Shown: piece after piece, positions 1 through 8,436 of the stretch
Layout of the letters: every line of letters starts with the position of its first letter
How positions within the stretch are numbered: position 1 is the first letter of the stretch
Source: Desulfobacteraceae bacterium
GTDB lineage: Bacteria > Desulfobacterota > Desulfobacteria > Desulfobacterales > Desulfobacteraceae
Assembly (NCBI GenBank): GCA_016744295.1
Contig: JADGEQ010000047.1
Location: 1-51,874, forward strand
DNA length: 51,874 bases
Reading direction: 5' to 3'
Position numbers and translations under genes: made by a program
Notes under the pieces: generated by a model
The model's database searches: none
The model's input: the letters and a program-made list of their open reading frames with translations, nothing else
Told to the model about the DNA's origin: nothing

Positions 1-1
1 T

Positions 2-343
2 CGTGTGCTTCACATTATAAAAAACAACCCTGGAATGACGACTAAAAAATTATTGCTGCATCTTAAGATAACGGCAGCCAGTCTTAATCGAACAATGAAC
101 AAGCTCATTGATGCCAAGTATATTCTTCAAAAAAATGATTTAAATGATCGTCGGCAGCGCCATCATTTTTTAACAAAAAGTGGAAATGATTTTCAGGAAA
201 AAATTTATTCCCTCCAAAAAAAAGTTCTTAAGAATGCATTTGATAAAGTTGAAGACGAAGCACTCGAAAGCTTCATCAAAGTGCTGGCATATATGATCTC
301 AGATGAGGACCATTCGCTTCTGTCCGTACCAATTCCTTTTTAG
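2..343 (+). CDS. MarR-family transcriptional regulator, 5'-truncated by window edge
   Basis: The frame is open from the first bases of the window and ends at 343, so the N-terminus lies outside. The visible ~113 residues carry the winged-helix part of a MarR regulator: a helix-turn-helix segment (MTTKKLLLHLKITAASLNRTMNKLIDAKYI) is followed by the wing with the family's D-x-R-x-R pattern (LNDRRQRHHFLTKSGNDF). A GTG at 5 could in principle be a start, but MarR proteins are normally ~140-150 residues with an N-terminal dimerisation helix, so truncation is more likely. The target genes are not visible. Confidence 0.7.
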   Translation, partial: RVLHIIKNNPGMTTKKLLLHLKITAASLNRTMNKLIDAKYILQKNDLNDRRQRHHFLTKSGNDFQEKIYSLQKKVLKNAFDKVEDEALESFIKVLAYMISDEDHSLLSVPIPF

Positions 344-855
344 TCAATATCAACTTCCATGGTTGATAGACTGCAAAAATAGTGGCATAATAGAATGATT
401 TTATGACGATTACTGGTATTTTCTTACTGACTTTTTTTGAATGATTATATATTATCAATAACTGTGTGTGCTTTAATGTGTCTCGCTTTCTGTAAATCTG
501 GCCGGATACCACATCTGGTATAGACCAAACTTTCAGCCTTAGATTTAAAAATCAAACATATGGGAACGGGAAGAATCAAATTAATCGCGAGTCCATTACC
601 TTATATTGGAGATAAAATAAACCGTCAATCATCCTGAAATGGTGCGGCCTATGTCTATTAGGGCTGTCCCCAAAACGGGAACTCAAAAGTTAAAACTATT
701 ATTAATTGTCCAGGGATTTCCGAATCATAACCTGACACAAAATCTTGTGGTTAAGGGAAATTGTAATTTGCCTACCGAAAATCAACGTTACTTAGTCTAA
801 AATTTTAATAAGTGAGATTTGAATTATTAAGACCGATTGGACTTTGGGTTGAGGT

Positions 856-1022
856 CGGGGTGGGATGCGGGTGAATCGTTGATTGCAATTTTGTACAGGT
901 TCTTAATGCAGTGAAGCGATTAAAAGATGGAATTGTTTGAGAGCAGCGAGTTTTCCATCTTCAGCGTAGCGGAATTTAGAGCCTGTCAAAATTGTTCAAT
1001 CAGTGAACTGCATCCCACCCCG
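856..1022. repeat. MITE-like long imperfect inverted repeat
   Basis: The outer arms are a perfect 13-bp inverted repeat (CGGGGTGGGATGC at 856-868 and its complement at 1010-1022). Reading inward, the arms stay complementary with small gaps: GATTG..CAATTTTG..ACAGG on the left matches the complement of CCTGTCAAAATTGTTCAATC on the right. The innermost 8-bp pair is AGATGGAA (925-932) with TTCCATCT (953-960). The whole 167-bp unit can fold into one long hairpin and encodes no protein. This resembles a non-autonomous miniature element or a large structured repeat. No clear target-site duplication was seen. Confidence 0.55.
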
Positions 1023-1085
1023 GCCGGTACTGGCGAATCCGATCTCTCCAAATGCTGGATTTAAAACCCCTGGCTTAAATCCCTA

Positions 1086-1121
1086 TTTGCCGAAAATGCC
1101 CGTGTTCCCATTTTCGACAAA
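1086..1121. repeat. Hairpin downstream of the rhodanese gene
   Basis: Arms 1086-1098 (TTTGCCGAAAATG) and 1109-1121 (CATTTTCGACAAA) pair over 13 positions with a single mismatch around a 10-base loop. The hairpin lies about 30 bases past the stop of the minus-strand rhodanese gene, so it could stop or protect that transcript. No T-run follows, so it is not a canonical intrinsic terminator. Confidence 0.4.
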
Positions 1122-1150
1122 TGATAATGAAGCGATGGCGGCAAGCTCGA

Positions 1151-1834
1151 TCATTTGACAATGGGATACTTATTTCTAACCCAGTCCGCAATGCCGTGCC
1201 TGAGATTAAAAATCCGGGTAAACCCTTTGTCAATCAAAAGCTTTGAAGCAACGGTACTGCGATTTCCCGTGGCACAATAGATCAGAATAGGCTCATCTTT
1301 AAAGGCTGACAGCTCATCCATGCGAGACTGTAGTTGCTGAACCGGTATCAAAATTGAATTTTCAAGGCGACCCCTTGCATATTCCCCCGGGGTTCTGACA
1401 TCCAGGATCAGTGGACTGAACACATCCATCACCTGTTGGGCCTGCTGGGCTGAAACGGCCTCATAATTCACCCGATTGTACTCAACTACTTTCAGGGTTC
1501 CCCCAAGGGGACCCATGAAAAAGTCAAATATCCCAACCGCCTTCATCTTAAAATAGGGGGCCTGGGTCAAGTCGGAAACCAATTTTTGTTCAATGGCCAG
1601 GGAGGGAATCGAGAGAATCGGATCAATCATCCCAGGTTCAATCTTAAATTTTATATAATCCCCTCGGAAAACGACCCATTCAGGCGAATCCCCCGAGCCT
1701 GTGACATCCAATACCCGAAAGCCGTTGACAATCTGCCCCGAAGGCTCTGTCATTGCAGCAACCCCTGGAATATGAGCCAGGAGAAGAAACAGAACGCCGA
1801 TCATGAGTCCCAGTATATTGTATTGTTTTACCAT
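1151..1834 (-). CDS. Exported or membrane-anchored rhodanese-domain protein
   Basis: The protein has 227 residues. An N-terminal hydrophobic segment (MVKQYNILGLMIGVLFLLLA) is a signal peptide or anchor. A middle region of unknown fold follows, then a C-terminal rhodanese domain (LILDVRTPGEYARG ... ILIYCATGNRS ... FNLRHGIADW). The active-site loop is CATGNRS with the catalytic cysteine present, so sulfur transfer or a related thiol reaction in the periplasm is possible. The ATG at 1834 is preferred over the upstream ATG at 1882 because a GGAG lies 6 bases before it, while the upstream one has no ribosome-binding site. It sits ~100 bases downstream of the solute-binding protein gene on the same strand, possibly co-transcribed. 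The physiological substrate is unknown. Confidence 0.8.
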   Translation of the reverse strand: MVKQYNILGLMIGVLFLLLAHIPGVAAMTEPSGQIVNGFRVLDVTGSGDSPEWVVFRGDYIKFKIEPGMIDPILSIPSLAIEQKLVSDLTQAPYFKMKAVGIFDFFMGPLGGTLKVVEYNRVNYEAVSAQQAQQVMDVFSPLILDVRTPGEYARGRLENSILIPVQQLQSRMDELSAFKDEPILIYCATGNRSTVASKLLIDKGFTRIFNLRHGIADWVRNKYPIVK

Positions 1835-1937
1835 TTTCTTCTCCGCTAGGTTAGCTGGCTTTTTCCAAAGCCGGTGGATCATCTGTTATCAGCCCACTAT
1901 ATTCTGCCTGGCCAGTGCTGTTTGTATATTGGGGCCA

Positions 1938-2681
1938 TTATTTCATACCGTAATTTGCCATAATCCGGGCATAATTCCCGTTTGCCTTTATTACAGCCAG
2001 CCCTTTATTAAAGGCATTAATCAACTCTTTGTGCCGGGGATTGGCAAGGCCGGACGTCACATAGAGCTTGTTACTGGAAAGGGCATTTTTTGTAAACTGA
2101 AGGCGCTTCATTAAATTGGGGTCTTCCTTGATGATGGCTGCTCTGGCCACAATTTCATCTTCTATCACAAGGTCGATACGCTTATGAGCTAGCTTTTTGA
2201 TATTTCCAATCAATTTATTACCTTCTTTCCGTTCAAAAAGCGTTGATGCCATAAATTCATTTCCATAACCATACCCTCTTATTGTGCCGATTGTTTTACC
2301 GGCAAGACTCTCAATTCCGGTAAATTCAAAATGGTCGCCCCTGGCTTTGATGAATTTGATTTCGTTGACAGCCCAGTGATCACTAAACATCAAAAATGTT
2401 TTACGCTCCTCGGTCATCCAGGTGTTGGGAAGTATATCATAGCGGGTTCCAGTTTTTAACCGCTCAATGGCCCGGGCCCAGGGAACAAATTCCATTGTCA
2501 CCTGGTATCCCTGGGTTTTATATGCAGCCCGGATAATTTCAAGGGAAAGCCCTCCTGCAGGCTCAGAAGAATCTGAAAATGGCGGCCAGGAATCTGCAAC
2601 AGCGATTATGGTTTTTTCCGCTGCAGCACATGGGGTGGCACAAATAAACAAAAGCGCAATCATCAGGATTATTCTTTTCAT
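1938..2681 (-). CDS. Periplasmic solute-binding protein, family 3 (amino-acid type)
   Basis: The protein has 247 residues with a cleavable signal peptide (MKRIILMIALLFICATPCAAA). It has the SBP_bac_3 layout: an early lobe (IIAVADSWPPFSD ... GGLSLEIIRAA), a hinge region around KTIGTIRGYGYG, and a return to lobe one (KLYVTSGLANPRHKELINAFNKGLAVIKANG). The start has a strong AAGGAG 5 bases upstream. No permease or ATPase gene lies next to it. It may therefore serve a transporter encoded elsewhere, or be a stand-alone sensor-type binding protein of the kind common in delta-proteobacteria. The ligand cannot be deduced; polar amino acids are the family default. Confidence 0.85.
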   Translation of the reverse strand: MKRIILMIALLFICATPCAAAEKTIIAVADSWPPFSDSSEPAGGLSLEIIRAAYKTQGYQVTMEFVPWARAIERLKTGTRYDILPNTWMTEERKTFLMFSDHWAVNEIKFIKARGDHFEFTGIESLAGKTIGTIRGYGYGNEFMASTLFERKEGNKLIGNIKKLAHKRIDLVIEDEIVARAAIIKEDPNLMKRLQFTKNALSSNKLYVTSGLANPRHKELINAFNKGLAVIKANGNYARIMANYGMK

Positions 2682-2768
2682 TTTTCTCCTTTAAACTGAT
2701 TTGAATTGATATCAAATCATACAGAACACCCAATTTGATCACAGGGAGTCTGTCGGACCAGCCGGGCA

Positions 2769-3257
2769 CTAACGATGATGCCCCCCATCGGTTATAAGCC
2801 CGGCAAAAGCATATTGCCGCATGACCTCATAACCAAGGATCGCCACTGTATTGGCCAGATTTAAAGATCTGGCGTTGGCAGACATGGGTACTCTCACACA
2901 AAATTTTTGGTTTTCCAGCAACATCTCTTCCGGCAACCCCACGGACTCTTTTCCAAAAATCAGATAAACCTCAGATTCATAGGAGAACTGGTCGCATCGG
3001 TGGGTTGCTTTTTTCGAAAGAAACACCTTCTGCCCCCGGGGGTTTTTAGCAAGAAAATCACCAAAATCCCTATAATATTTCACATTCAGCTCTTTCCAAT
3101 AATCCATGCCGGCACGCTTTAAATATTTATCCGCCAGGGAAAACCCCAAAGGCTCCACCAAATGCAGAACTGCACCCATGGCATTACAGGTTCTGCCAAT
3201 ATTTCCCGTATTCTGAGGTATTTCCGGTTCCAATAATACAATATTCAAATTAACCAT
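2769..3257 (-). CDS. trmL: tRNA (cytidine/uridine-34-2'-O)-methyltransferase TrmL
   Basis: The protein has 162 residues, the usual length for this minimal SPOUT methyltransferase. Family motifs are in order: NIVLLEPEIPQNTGNIGRTCNA near the N-terminus, LIFGKESVGLPEE (motif 2) and VRVPMSANARSLNLANTVAILGYE (motif 3, forming the knotted SAM site) near the C-terminus. In characterised members the enzyme methylates the ribose of the wobble base of tRNA-Leu. The start ATG is preceded by AAGGCGG. It is the first of three minus-strand genes, with ~90 bases before the solute-binding protein gene. The function assignment is strong because the three SPOUT motifs are nearly canonical. Confidence 0.93.
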   Translation of the reverse strand: MVNLNIVLLEPEIPQNTGNIGRTCNAMGAVLHLVEPLGFSLADKYLKRAGMDYWKELNVKYYRDFGDFLAKNPRGQKVFLSKKATHRCDQFSYESEVYLIFGKESVGLPEEMLLENQKFCVRVPMSANARSLNLANTVAILGYEVMRQYAFAGLITDGGHHR

Positions 3258-3424
3258 TCATCCGCCTTATTTTCCTAAATATGTTAATTATAGCAGATCC
3301 ATGGAAAAAAAGGCCAGTGAAATTGCCATGCCCTCTATCCTGCTGATGGATCTGAGGCACCCATTATTTTTTTATAGGTTTGCAAATCGTCAAGACGATT
3401 ATTCCTGCATCCCGTTTCAATTTC

Positions 3425-3830
3425 TTAACACATGAAGGAAAAACCCATGGCACCCGCATTTGCACTGGATGACTTGAGAAAATGCGCTGCCTGCTGCCGG
3501 CAATCAATGGTCAGCTGGGATTTGTCATTGAGTTCTATAATTTCCAGATCTTTTTGGGAAAAGGGTCTAAATAACCGCAATCAATCCTGGGGACTGATCC
3601 CCACACCGGTATCCCGAATAGAGATATGCACCTGGACACATTTGTTTTCATCCAGAGTTGTTGAGGCGTTTACAGTCTAGTATGGCTTGCTCCAACCGGT
3701 GAGTCCTTTTCCAATTCAGGACGAAGCCTGGTCAACGGCGCCAAAATCATAATTGCTCACAAAACAGGCCGGTTCTCCTTTTTCAAAGACATCTTCTGCC
3801 TGTTTGATAAAAAAAGCGTCATCTATTTCC
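3425..3830 (-). pseudogene. Decayed hybrid histidine kinase (HATPase and HPt remnants)
   Basis: There is no intact reading frame, but the minus strand encodes recognisable kinase pieces in different frames. VQVHISIRDTGVGISPQD is the G1 box of a HATPase domain and ends in a stop. RLFRPFSQKD, the residues that normally follow, is then found in another frame. Shortly after comes AAHFLKSSSANAGA, which matches the phospho-acceptor histidine motif of an HPt domain. The receiver domain expected between them is missing, so an internal deletion plus a frameshift is inferred. An upstream open stretch (3730-3830; AFFIKQAEDVFEKGEPACFV) was not recognised. Confidence 0.6.
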
Positions 3831-4001
3831 TCGTTCTCATAAAAAAGTTGTCCATAATCGACTGGATTTCTTCGGTATCAATGAAAGCGTTGAGATCTAT
3901 TTGAATAAAAATCACAATAATATATATTCTATTACAATACAAATTTAATTGTGTAAAAGCCTTTTTTATATCTTGCCCAGGCAAATGATACAAACCCATA
4001 T

Positions 4002-4017
4002 TTTCTATATATTGTGC
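4002..4017. promoter_or_regulatory. Candidate NrdR box upstream of the ribonucleotide reductase gene
   Basis: TTTCTATATATTGTGC contains 12 consecutive bases (CTATATATTGTG, 4005-4016) that fit the core of the published NrdR box consensus acaCwAtATaTwGtgt. It lies about 125 bases before the RNR start and ~30 bases upstream of a TATAAT at 4047-4052, a position suited to repression at the -35 region. A second box, normally paired with the first, is not clear: AT-rich sequence near 3914-3930 resembles one only loosely. A short CCGGA/TCCGG hairpin follows at ~4063-4079 in the leader. Confidence 0.45.
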
Positions 4018-4046
4018 TTGCTTTCTCGTTGCAATACCATATAAGG

Positions 4047-4052
4047 TATAAT
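4047..4052 (+). promoter_or_regulatory. Candidate -10 element for the RNR gene
   Basis: A perfect TATAAT sits 91 bases before the RNR start codon and just downstream of the NrdR-like site. No good -35 hexamer is found at 16-18 bases spacing (TCTCGT at 17), so the promoter would be weak or activator-dependent, or this assignment is wrong. Confidence 0.35.
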
Positions 4053-4142
4053 TCAAATATAACCGGATGATTTTTCCGGGACGATTAACACCAGGGCAGA
4101 TGCCTTTCAAAATAATTTTTAAAGAAAACAGGAGCACCCAAC

Positions 4143-6383
4143 ATGACCGGAAGTAAGAAGACCACGGATTCCATATGCTTTATATCTGAAAATTCCAGGA
4201 CTGTTTTAGAGCGAAGATACCTGAAAAAGGACCCGTCCGGCCAGGTATGTGAATCCCCTGAACAGATGTTCAGAAGGGTTGCAACCCATATCGCCCTGGC
4301 TGAAAAGAACTATGACAAAAAAACTGATATAAAAAAAATGGAAGATTCGTTTTACCGGTTGATGGCGGATTTCAGATTCCTGCCCAATTCTCCCACCCTG
4401 ATGAATGCAGGAAGAGAGATCGGCCAGCTTGCCGCCTGTTTTGTGCTTCCTGTGGAAGACAGCATTGACGGTATCTTTGACGCGGTGAAAAATGCAGCCA
4501 CCATTCATAAATCCGGAGGGGGAACAGGATTCTCTTTTTCCAGGTTGCGTCCTGAAAATTCCCGGGTGGGTTCCACAGGCGGGGTGGCTTCCGGTCCTGT
4601 TTCATTCATGAAAATTTTTAATACAGCCACAGAACAGGTAAAACAGGGAGGCACAAGGCGGGGGGCGAACATGGCAGTACTCCGTGTGGATCATCCTGAT
4701 ATCATGTCTTTTATCAAATGCAAAAACAATAAGGCTGAACTCAACAACTTTAATATTTCCGTGGGTGTTACAGATACATTTATGGATGCGGTTTCTGAGG
4801 GTAGAGACTATGACCTGATCGACCCCAAGACCCTTGAACCGTCAGGTAAATTAAATGCCCTGGCCGTGTATCAGGAACTGGTAAAGCAGGCCTGGACCAC
4901 AGGGGATCCAGGCATCATCTTTTTAGATGAAATCAATCGGTATAACACCACGCCCGGCGTGGGAGATATTGAATCCACCAATCCCTGCGGTGAACAACCG
5001 CTCTTGCCCATGGAGGCGTGCAATCTGGGGTCCATCAACCTGACCCGGTTTGTGATTGAAAAACAAGGGGAACCTGCTATTGATTATGACAGCTTGAAAG
5101 AGACCATCCATCTGTGTGTTCGTTTTCTGGACAACACCATCGACATGTCAAAGTATCCCATTGACGAGATTACACAGATGGTGAGGTCCAATCGAAAGAT
5201 CGGCCTGGGCATTATGGGGTTTGCAGATCTGCTCTTTATGATGAACCTGCCCTATGATTCTGAGAATGCCATTGATGTTGCTGAAGACATCATGTCATTT
5301 GTTCAAAAAGAATCCCATGCTGCTTCCTGCAACCTGGCCCGGGAACGCGGTGTTTTTCCCAACTTTGATAAAAGTATTTTTGCCATGAAAAAAGGGGAGA
5401 AGATGCGCAATGCCACCACAACAACAATTGCCCCCACAGGAACGCTCAGTATAATCGCAGGATGTTCCAGTGGAATCGAACCTGCCTTTGCCTTGAGTTT
5501 TGTCAGGAATGTCATGGATAATGATAAGCTTATAGAAGTCAATCCTGTTTTTGAAAAGACCGCCAGAACAAAGGGATTTTATTCAGAAGATCTCATGTCC
5601 AGGATTGCTGAAAATGGAACGGCCAAGGGGAACTCCCAGATTCCCATTCATTTGAGAAAAGTATTTGTGACAGCCCACGACATCAGGCCCGAAGTCCACA
5701 TAAACATGCAAGCAGCCTTCCAGAGGCACACGGATAATGCGGTTTCAAAAACTGTCAACCTCCCCCATGATGCCACCCAGGAAGATGTGAAATTTATTTA
5801 TGACCAGGCATTTAAACTTAAATGCAAGGGGGTGACCATCTATCGGGATGGCAGCAAAGACAACCAGGTATTGTCTGTTTCCGGCAAAAACCCGCTGGAG
5901 AATGGAAATGACTTTTTATATGCCGGACAAAAAAGGCCCAATATTCTTGAAGGATTTACCGAGAGAATCAAAACAGGTATGGGATATCTTTATGTGACGG
6001 TTTCAGAATATAAAAACAGGCCTTTTGAACTCTTTGCAACCATTGGGAAATCCGGAAAATCCACCATGGCCAAAACAGAAGCCATAGGGAGACTGATTTC
6101 CCTGGCGTTAAGGTCCGGGGTTGAAGTGGAAGAAATTATTGACCAAATAAAAGGAATTCGGGGTGAGCATGCTGTTTTTCAGGAAGGTGGCCTTGTGTAT
6201 TCCATACCAGATGCCATTGCCAAGGTACTTGAAAAACGATACATGGCCAACGGCAAGGGAAATATCGTAAAACACGCCACCAACAAACTCAAATCAGATG
6301 TATGCCCGGAATGCAGCCAGACCATTGCCTTTGAAGAAGGGTGCATGACCTGCCATTCCTGCGGTTACACCAAGTGTAGCTGA
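4143..6383 (+). CDS. nrdJ: Adenosylcobalamin-dependent (class II) ribonucleoside-diphosphate reductase
   Basis: The protein has 746 residues. It reduces ribonucleotides to deoxyribonucleotides using a thiyl radical generated from B12. Motifs: NSPTLMNAG (82-90), the redox cysteine in QLAACFVLP (C99), a glycine-rich GGGTGFSFSRLRP, NPCGEQPLLPMEACNLGSINL with the thiyl-radical cysteine at 282, TTTTIAPTGTLSIIAGCSSGIEP, and a C-terminal zinc-ribbon beginning CPEC (C721, C724) and ending CHSCGYTKC. The zinc ribbon and the preceding TSCPD-like region are typical of the B12 type, and no small subunit gene is adjacent. An ATG follows AGGAGCACCCAAC. Upstream lie a candidate NrdR site and -10 box, and downstream a strong hairpin. 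Class II use suits an anaerobe. Confidence 0.95.
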   Translation: MTGSKKTTDSICFISENSRTVLERRYLKKDPSGQVCESPEQMFRRVATHIALAEKNYDKKTDIKKMEDSFYRLMADFRFLPNSPTLMNAGREIGQLAACFVLPVEDSIDGIFDAVKNAATIHKSGGGTGFSFSRLRPENSRVGSTGGVASGPVSFMKIFNTATEQVKQGGTRRGANMAVLRVDHPDIMSFIKCKNNKAELNNFNISVGVTDTFMDAVSEGRDYDLIDPKTLEPSGKLNALAVYQELVKQAWTTGDPGIIFLDEINRYNTTPGVGDIESTNPCGEQPLLPMEACNLGSINLTRFVIEKQGEPAIDYDSLKETIHLCVRFLDNTIDMSKYPIDEITQMVRSNRKIGLGIMGFADLLFMMNLPYDSENAIDVAEDIMSFVQKESHAASCNLARERGVFPNFDKSIFAMKKGEKMRNATTTTIAPTGTLSIIAGCSSGIEPAFALSFVRNVMDNDKLIEVNPVFEKTARTKGFYSEDLMSRIAENGTAKGNSQIPIHLRKVFVTAHDIRPEVHINMQAAFQRHTDNAVSKTVNLPHDATQEDVKFIYDQAFKLKCKGVTIYRDGSKDNQVLSVSGKNPLENGNDFLYAGQKRPNILEGFTERIKTGMGYLYVTVSEYKNRPFELFATIGKSGKSTMAKTEAIGRLISLALRSGVEVEEIIDQIKGIRGEHAVFQEGGLVYSIPDAIAKVLEKRYMANGKGNIVKHATNKLKSDVCPECSQTIAFEEGCMTCHSCGYTKCS

Positions 6384-6400
6384 ATTTTTTATCGTCTTTG

Positions 6401-6443
6401 AACAACCCTAGCCAAGGGCCAGCGCCTTTGGTCATGGTTGTTT
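6401..6443. terminator. Terminator hairpin after the RNR gene
   Basis: The arms AACAACC (6401-6407) and GGTTGTT (6436-6442) enclose a second stem, CCAAGGGC with GCCTTTGG, making a long two-part hairpin 18 bases past the RNR stop codon. TTT follows. It lies between convergent genes (RNR on plus, U32 protein on minus) and can serve both directions. Confidence 0.65.
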
Positions 6444-6495
6444 GACAATGTTCCCTCTGTTCAAACTATTGGAGTGGTACCTGCTCCGGCCGGTT

Positions 6496-8346
6496 TTACA
6501 GGGTTAAAATTTTCATTTGGCAACGCTCACAATCAAAAACAACTTGAAACCGGCCCTTGGCATTTTCGAGGAAAAGGGGTTCATTTTCTAGACCCGGTGA
6601 TGATTTTTTTTCCCTGGGGCATAGTCCCAATGCCTGGCGGATACAATGACGAAGGGTCATCACAACGGTGCCAGCCCCGGGCGCAGACACTTCAAAAGCC
6701 GGATCAACAACACTTACCCCCCGTTTTTTGTAAAATTCAACTGCCTTTTCATTGGAAACATTGGCCGTAAAATCCACATCAGTTCCAGGGTAAGGAGCCG
6801 GCAAAGGTCTTGGGATTGCGCACACCCTGTTATAGACCTCAACCCGCCGGGCAAGCATTTCATCCAGGAGCGACCTCCTGAGTTGGTTCAGATCCCGGGT
6901 GGGTATAAACCATCCCTTTGAATGAATGGTAAGCTGCTGAAGATAAAAGATGGAACCGCCAAGTTTGCCAAACTGCTTGTTTAATGCTGCCGTGGCAGCT
7001 GATTCATTTTGGGCGGGTATTTTTTCCATGTTTAGTCCTGTCTCACCCAGGTTGCCATCTTCGTCTCGCCCCTTGAGAACAAATCCATCCACGGTTTCAT
7101 GGAAGTAGAGGTCAATCCCAATTTTTCTTTCAGAAGAAGGGGTGGCCAGCTTTTTCAAAAATTTATGATCATGGTTTCTATAAATAACAGCCCCGGTAAA
7201 AAGAGAGGATTTTTTAAGATCCAACCGGCCCGAGGGATAGATTTTTCCATGTTCCGTTGAATTGACCTGGAATCCTTGAAGCCTTCCTCTTTTGTCCATG
7301 TAGCAAAGCCCATCCCCGTTTTGAATGTCATGGGCTTGTTTCAGGGACAAGAAGCCTGGGTTAATACGATCAACCATACCAATTTTCTCCCCCAGGGACT
7401 TGGGTGTATCAAAGGAATGAACCCTCCCCTTCCGTCCAAAAAGAAAATAATCGGTTTCTCCCCGGTTAAAAGTTTTTACCGGATCAGGCACAAAGGAAAA
7501 CAAAGTTCTACCCGAAGAAACAGGCGCATAGCCAGACCCATTTGTCATAAGACAATCCAGTTTTTGCCGATAGAACCCAGTGATATTTTTAACATAGGCA
7601 AGATCTTTCAGGCGACCCTCTATTTTAAATGAGGTGATTCCGGCTGAAGCCAGTCGGCCAAGGTGGGCGGACCGGTTCATATCCCTTAGGGAAAGAAGAT
7701 GTCTGTCCTTCTCAAGTACCTGGCCTGTCCGGTCTAGAAGATTCCAGGGCAGACGGCAGGGTTGGCCGCACTCACCCCGGTTGGCACTTCTTTTACCAAT
7801 GCTGCCAATGGCAGCACTGAAATAGCACTGGCCGCTATAACAGGCACAAAGCGCGCCATGCACAAACGCCTCCAGGGCAACAGTGGTGGCCTTGGAAATC
7901 TGCTCAATCTCGCTGATGCCAAGTTCCCTGGCAAGAATCACCCGTTCAAACCCCGCGGCCTCAAGAAACTTGACCCGGGCAAGGGTTTGATTATTTGTCT
8001 GGGTACTGGCAAAAAGAGGAATAGGCGGCAAATCCATTTCCAAAAGTCCCATGTCCTGGATAATCAGTGCATCTGCTCCGGCATTCCACAAACGCCCTAT
8101 CAGTTTTCCGACATCATCCAGTTCATGGTCAAAAAAAATGGTATTCAACGCAATATAGACCCTGGCATTATACAGATGGGCGTAGGCTGCCAGTTCCTCG
8201 ATATCGGAAACCGAATTACCGGCAGCTGACCGCGCACCGAACTTTTTAGCCCCAATGTACACGGCATCGGCACCATGGCTGATGGCAGCCATACCAAACT
8301 CTTTATTTTTTGCCGGAGACAAAAGTTCTAATTTCTGGGAAATCAC
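6496..8346 (-). CDS. U32-family protein, RlhA/YdcP-like (putative 23S rRNA C-hydroxylation factor)
   Basis: The protein has 616 residues. The N-terminal half is a U32 'peptidase' domain (ELLSPAKNKEFGMAAISHGADAVYIGAKKFGAR ... NTIFFDHEL ... SLRDMNR ... FKIEGR). The cysteine cluster C167, C169, C174, C193, C197 (HGALCACYSGQC ... NRGECGQPCR) matches the Fe-S-binding cysteines of the UbiU/TrhP/RlhA group. The long C-terminal extension matches the YdcP/RlhA subgroup in length, so an RNA-hydroxylating role is more likely than proteolysis, though 'peptidase' is the historical label. The start is GTG at 8346 with AGGAG ~10 bases upstream. Confidence 0.8.
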   Translation of the reverse strand: MISQKLELLSPAKNKEFGMAAISHGADAVYIGAKKFGARSAAGNSVSDIEELAAYAHLYNARVYIALNTIFFDHELDDVGKLIGRLWNAGADALIIQDMGLLEMDLPPIPLFASTQTNNQTLARVKFLEAAGFERVILARELGISEIEQISKATTVALEAFVHGALCACYSGQCYFSAAIGSIGKRSANRGECGQPCRLPWNLLDRTGQVLEKDRHLLSLRDMNRSAHLGRLASAGITSFKIEGRLKDLAYVKNITGFYRQKLDCLMTNGSGYAPVSSGRTLFSFVPDPVKTFNRGETDYFLFGRKGRVHSFDTPKSLGEKIGMVDRINPGFLSLKQAHDIQNGDGLCYMDKRGRLQGFQVNSTEHGKIYPSGRLDLKKSSLFTGAVIYRNHDHKFLKKLATPSSERKIGIDLYFHETVDGFVLKGRDEDGNLGETGLNMEKIPAQNESAATAALNKQFGKLGGSIFYLQQLTIHSKGWFIPTRDLNQLRRSLLDEMLARRVEVYNRVCAIPRPLPAPYPGTDVDFTANVSNEKAVEFYKKRGVSVVDPAFEVSAPGAGTVVMTLRHCIRQALGLCPREKKSSPGLENEPLFLENAKGRFQVVFDCERCQMKILTL

Positions 8347-8436
8347 GTTAGCGGGCTCCTTTGATCTAAAATTATCATTGTAGCATTAAATAGACCATGG
8401 TGGAAATAGAGGGAACCTGTTAAACTAAAAATCACA

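Larger units (their letters stand above)
344..1150. other. Gene-free stretch with long inverted repeats
   Basis: About 800 bases between the MarR fragment and the convergent rhodanese gene hold no convincing coding region on either strand. They contain the long imperfect inverted repeat at 856-1022 and a separate hairpin at 1086-1121, listed individually. The base composition is AT-rich with stop codons in all frames. This looks like a repeat insertion site or decayed DNA and not a regulatory region for a neighbour, since both flanking genes end into it. Confidence 0.6.

Noticed and set aside
3300..3431. A 43-codon plus-strand frame (MEKKASEIAMPSILLMDLRHP) resembling a receiver-domain strand.
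   Set aside because: Too short, no ribosome-binding site, and the resemblance is limited to a few common residues.
3823..4137. A 104-codon open frame on the minus strand upstream of the RNR gene.
   Set aside because: Low-complexity AT-rich translation, no ribosome-binding site, overlaps the RNR promoter and candidate NrdR site.
3900..4142. Cobalamin riboswitch before the B12-dependent RNR.
   Set aside because: No B12-box-like GCCACTG sequence or the expected long structured leader was found.
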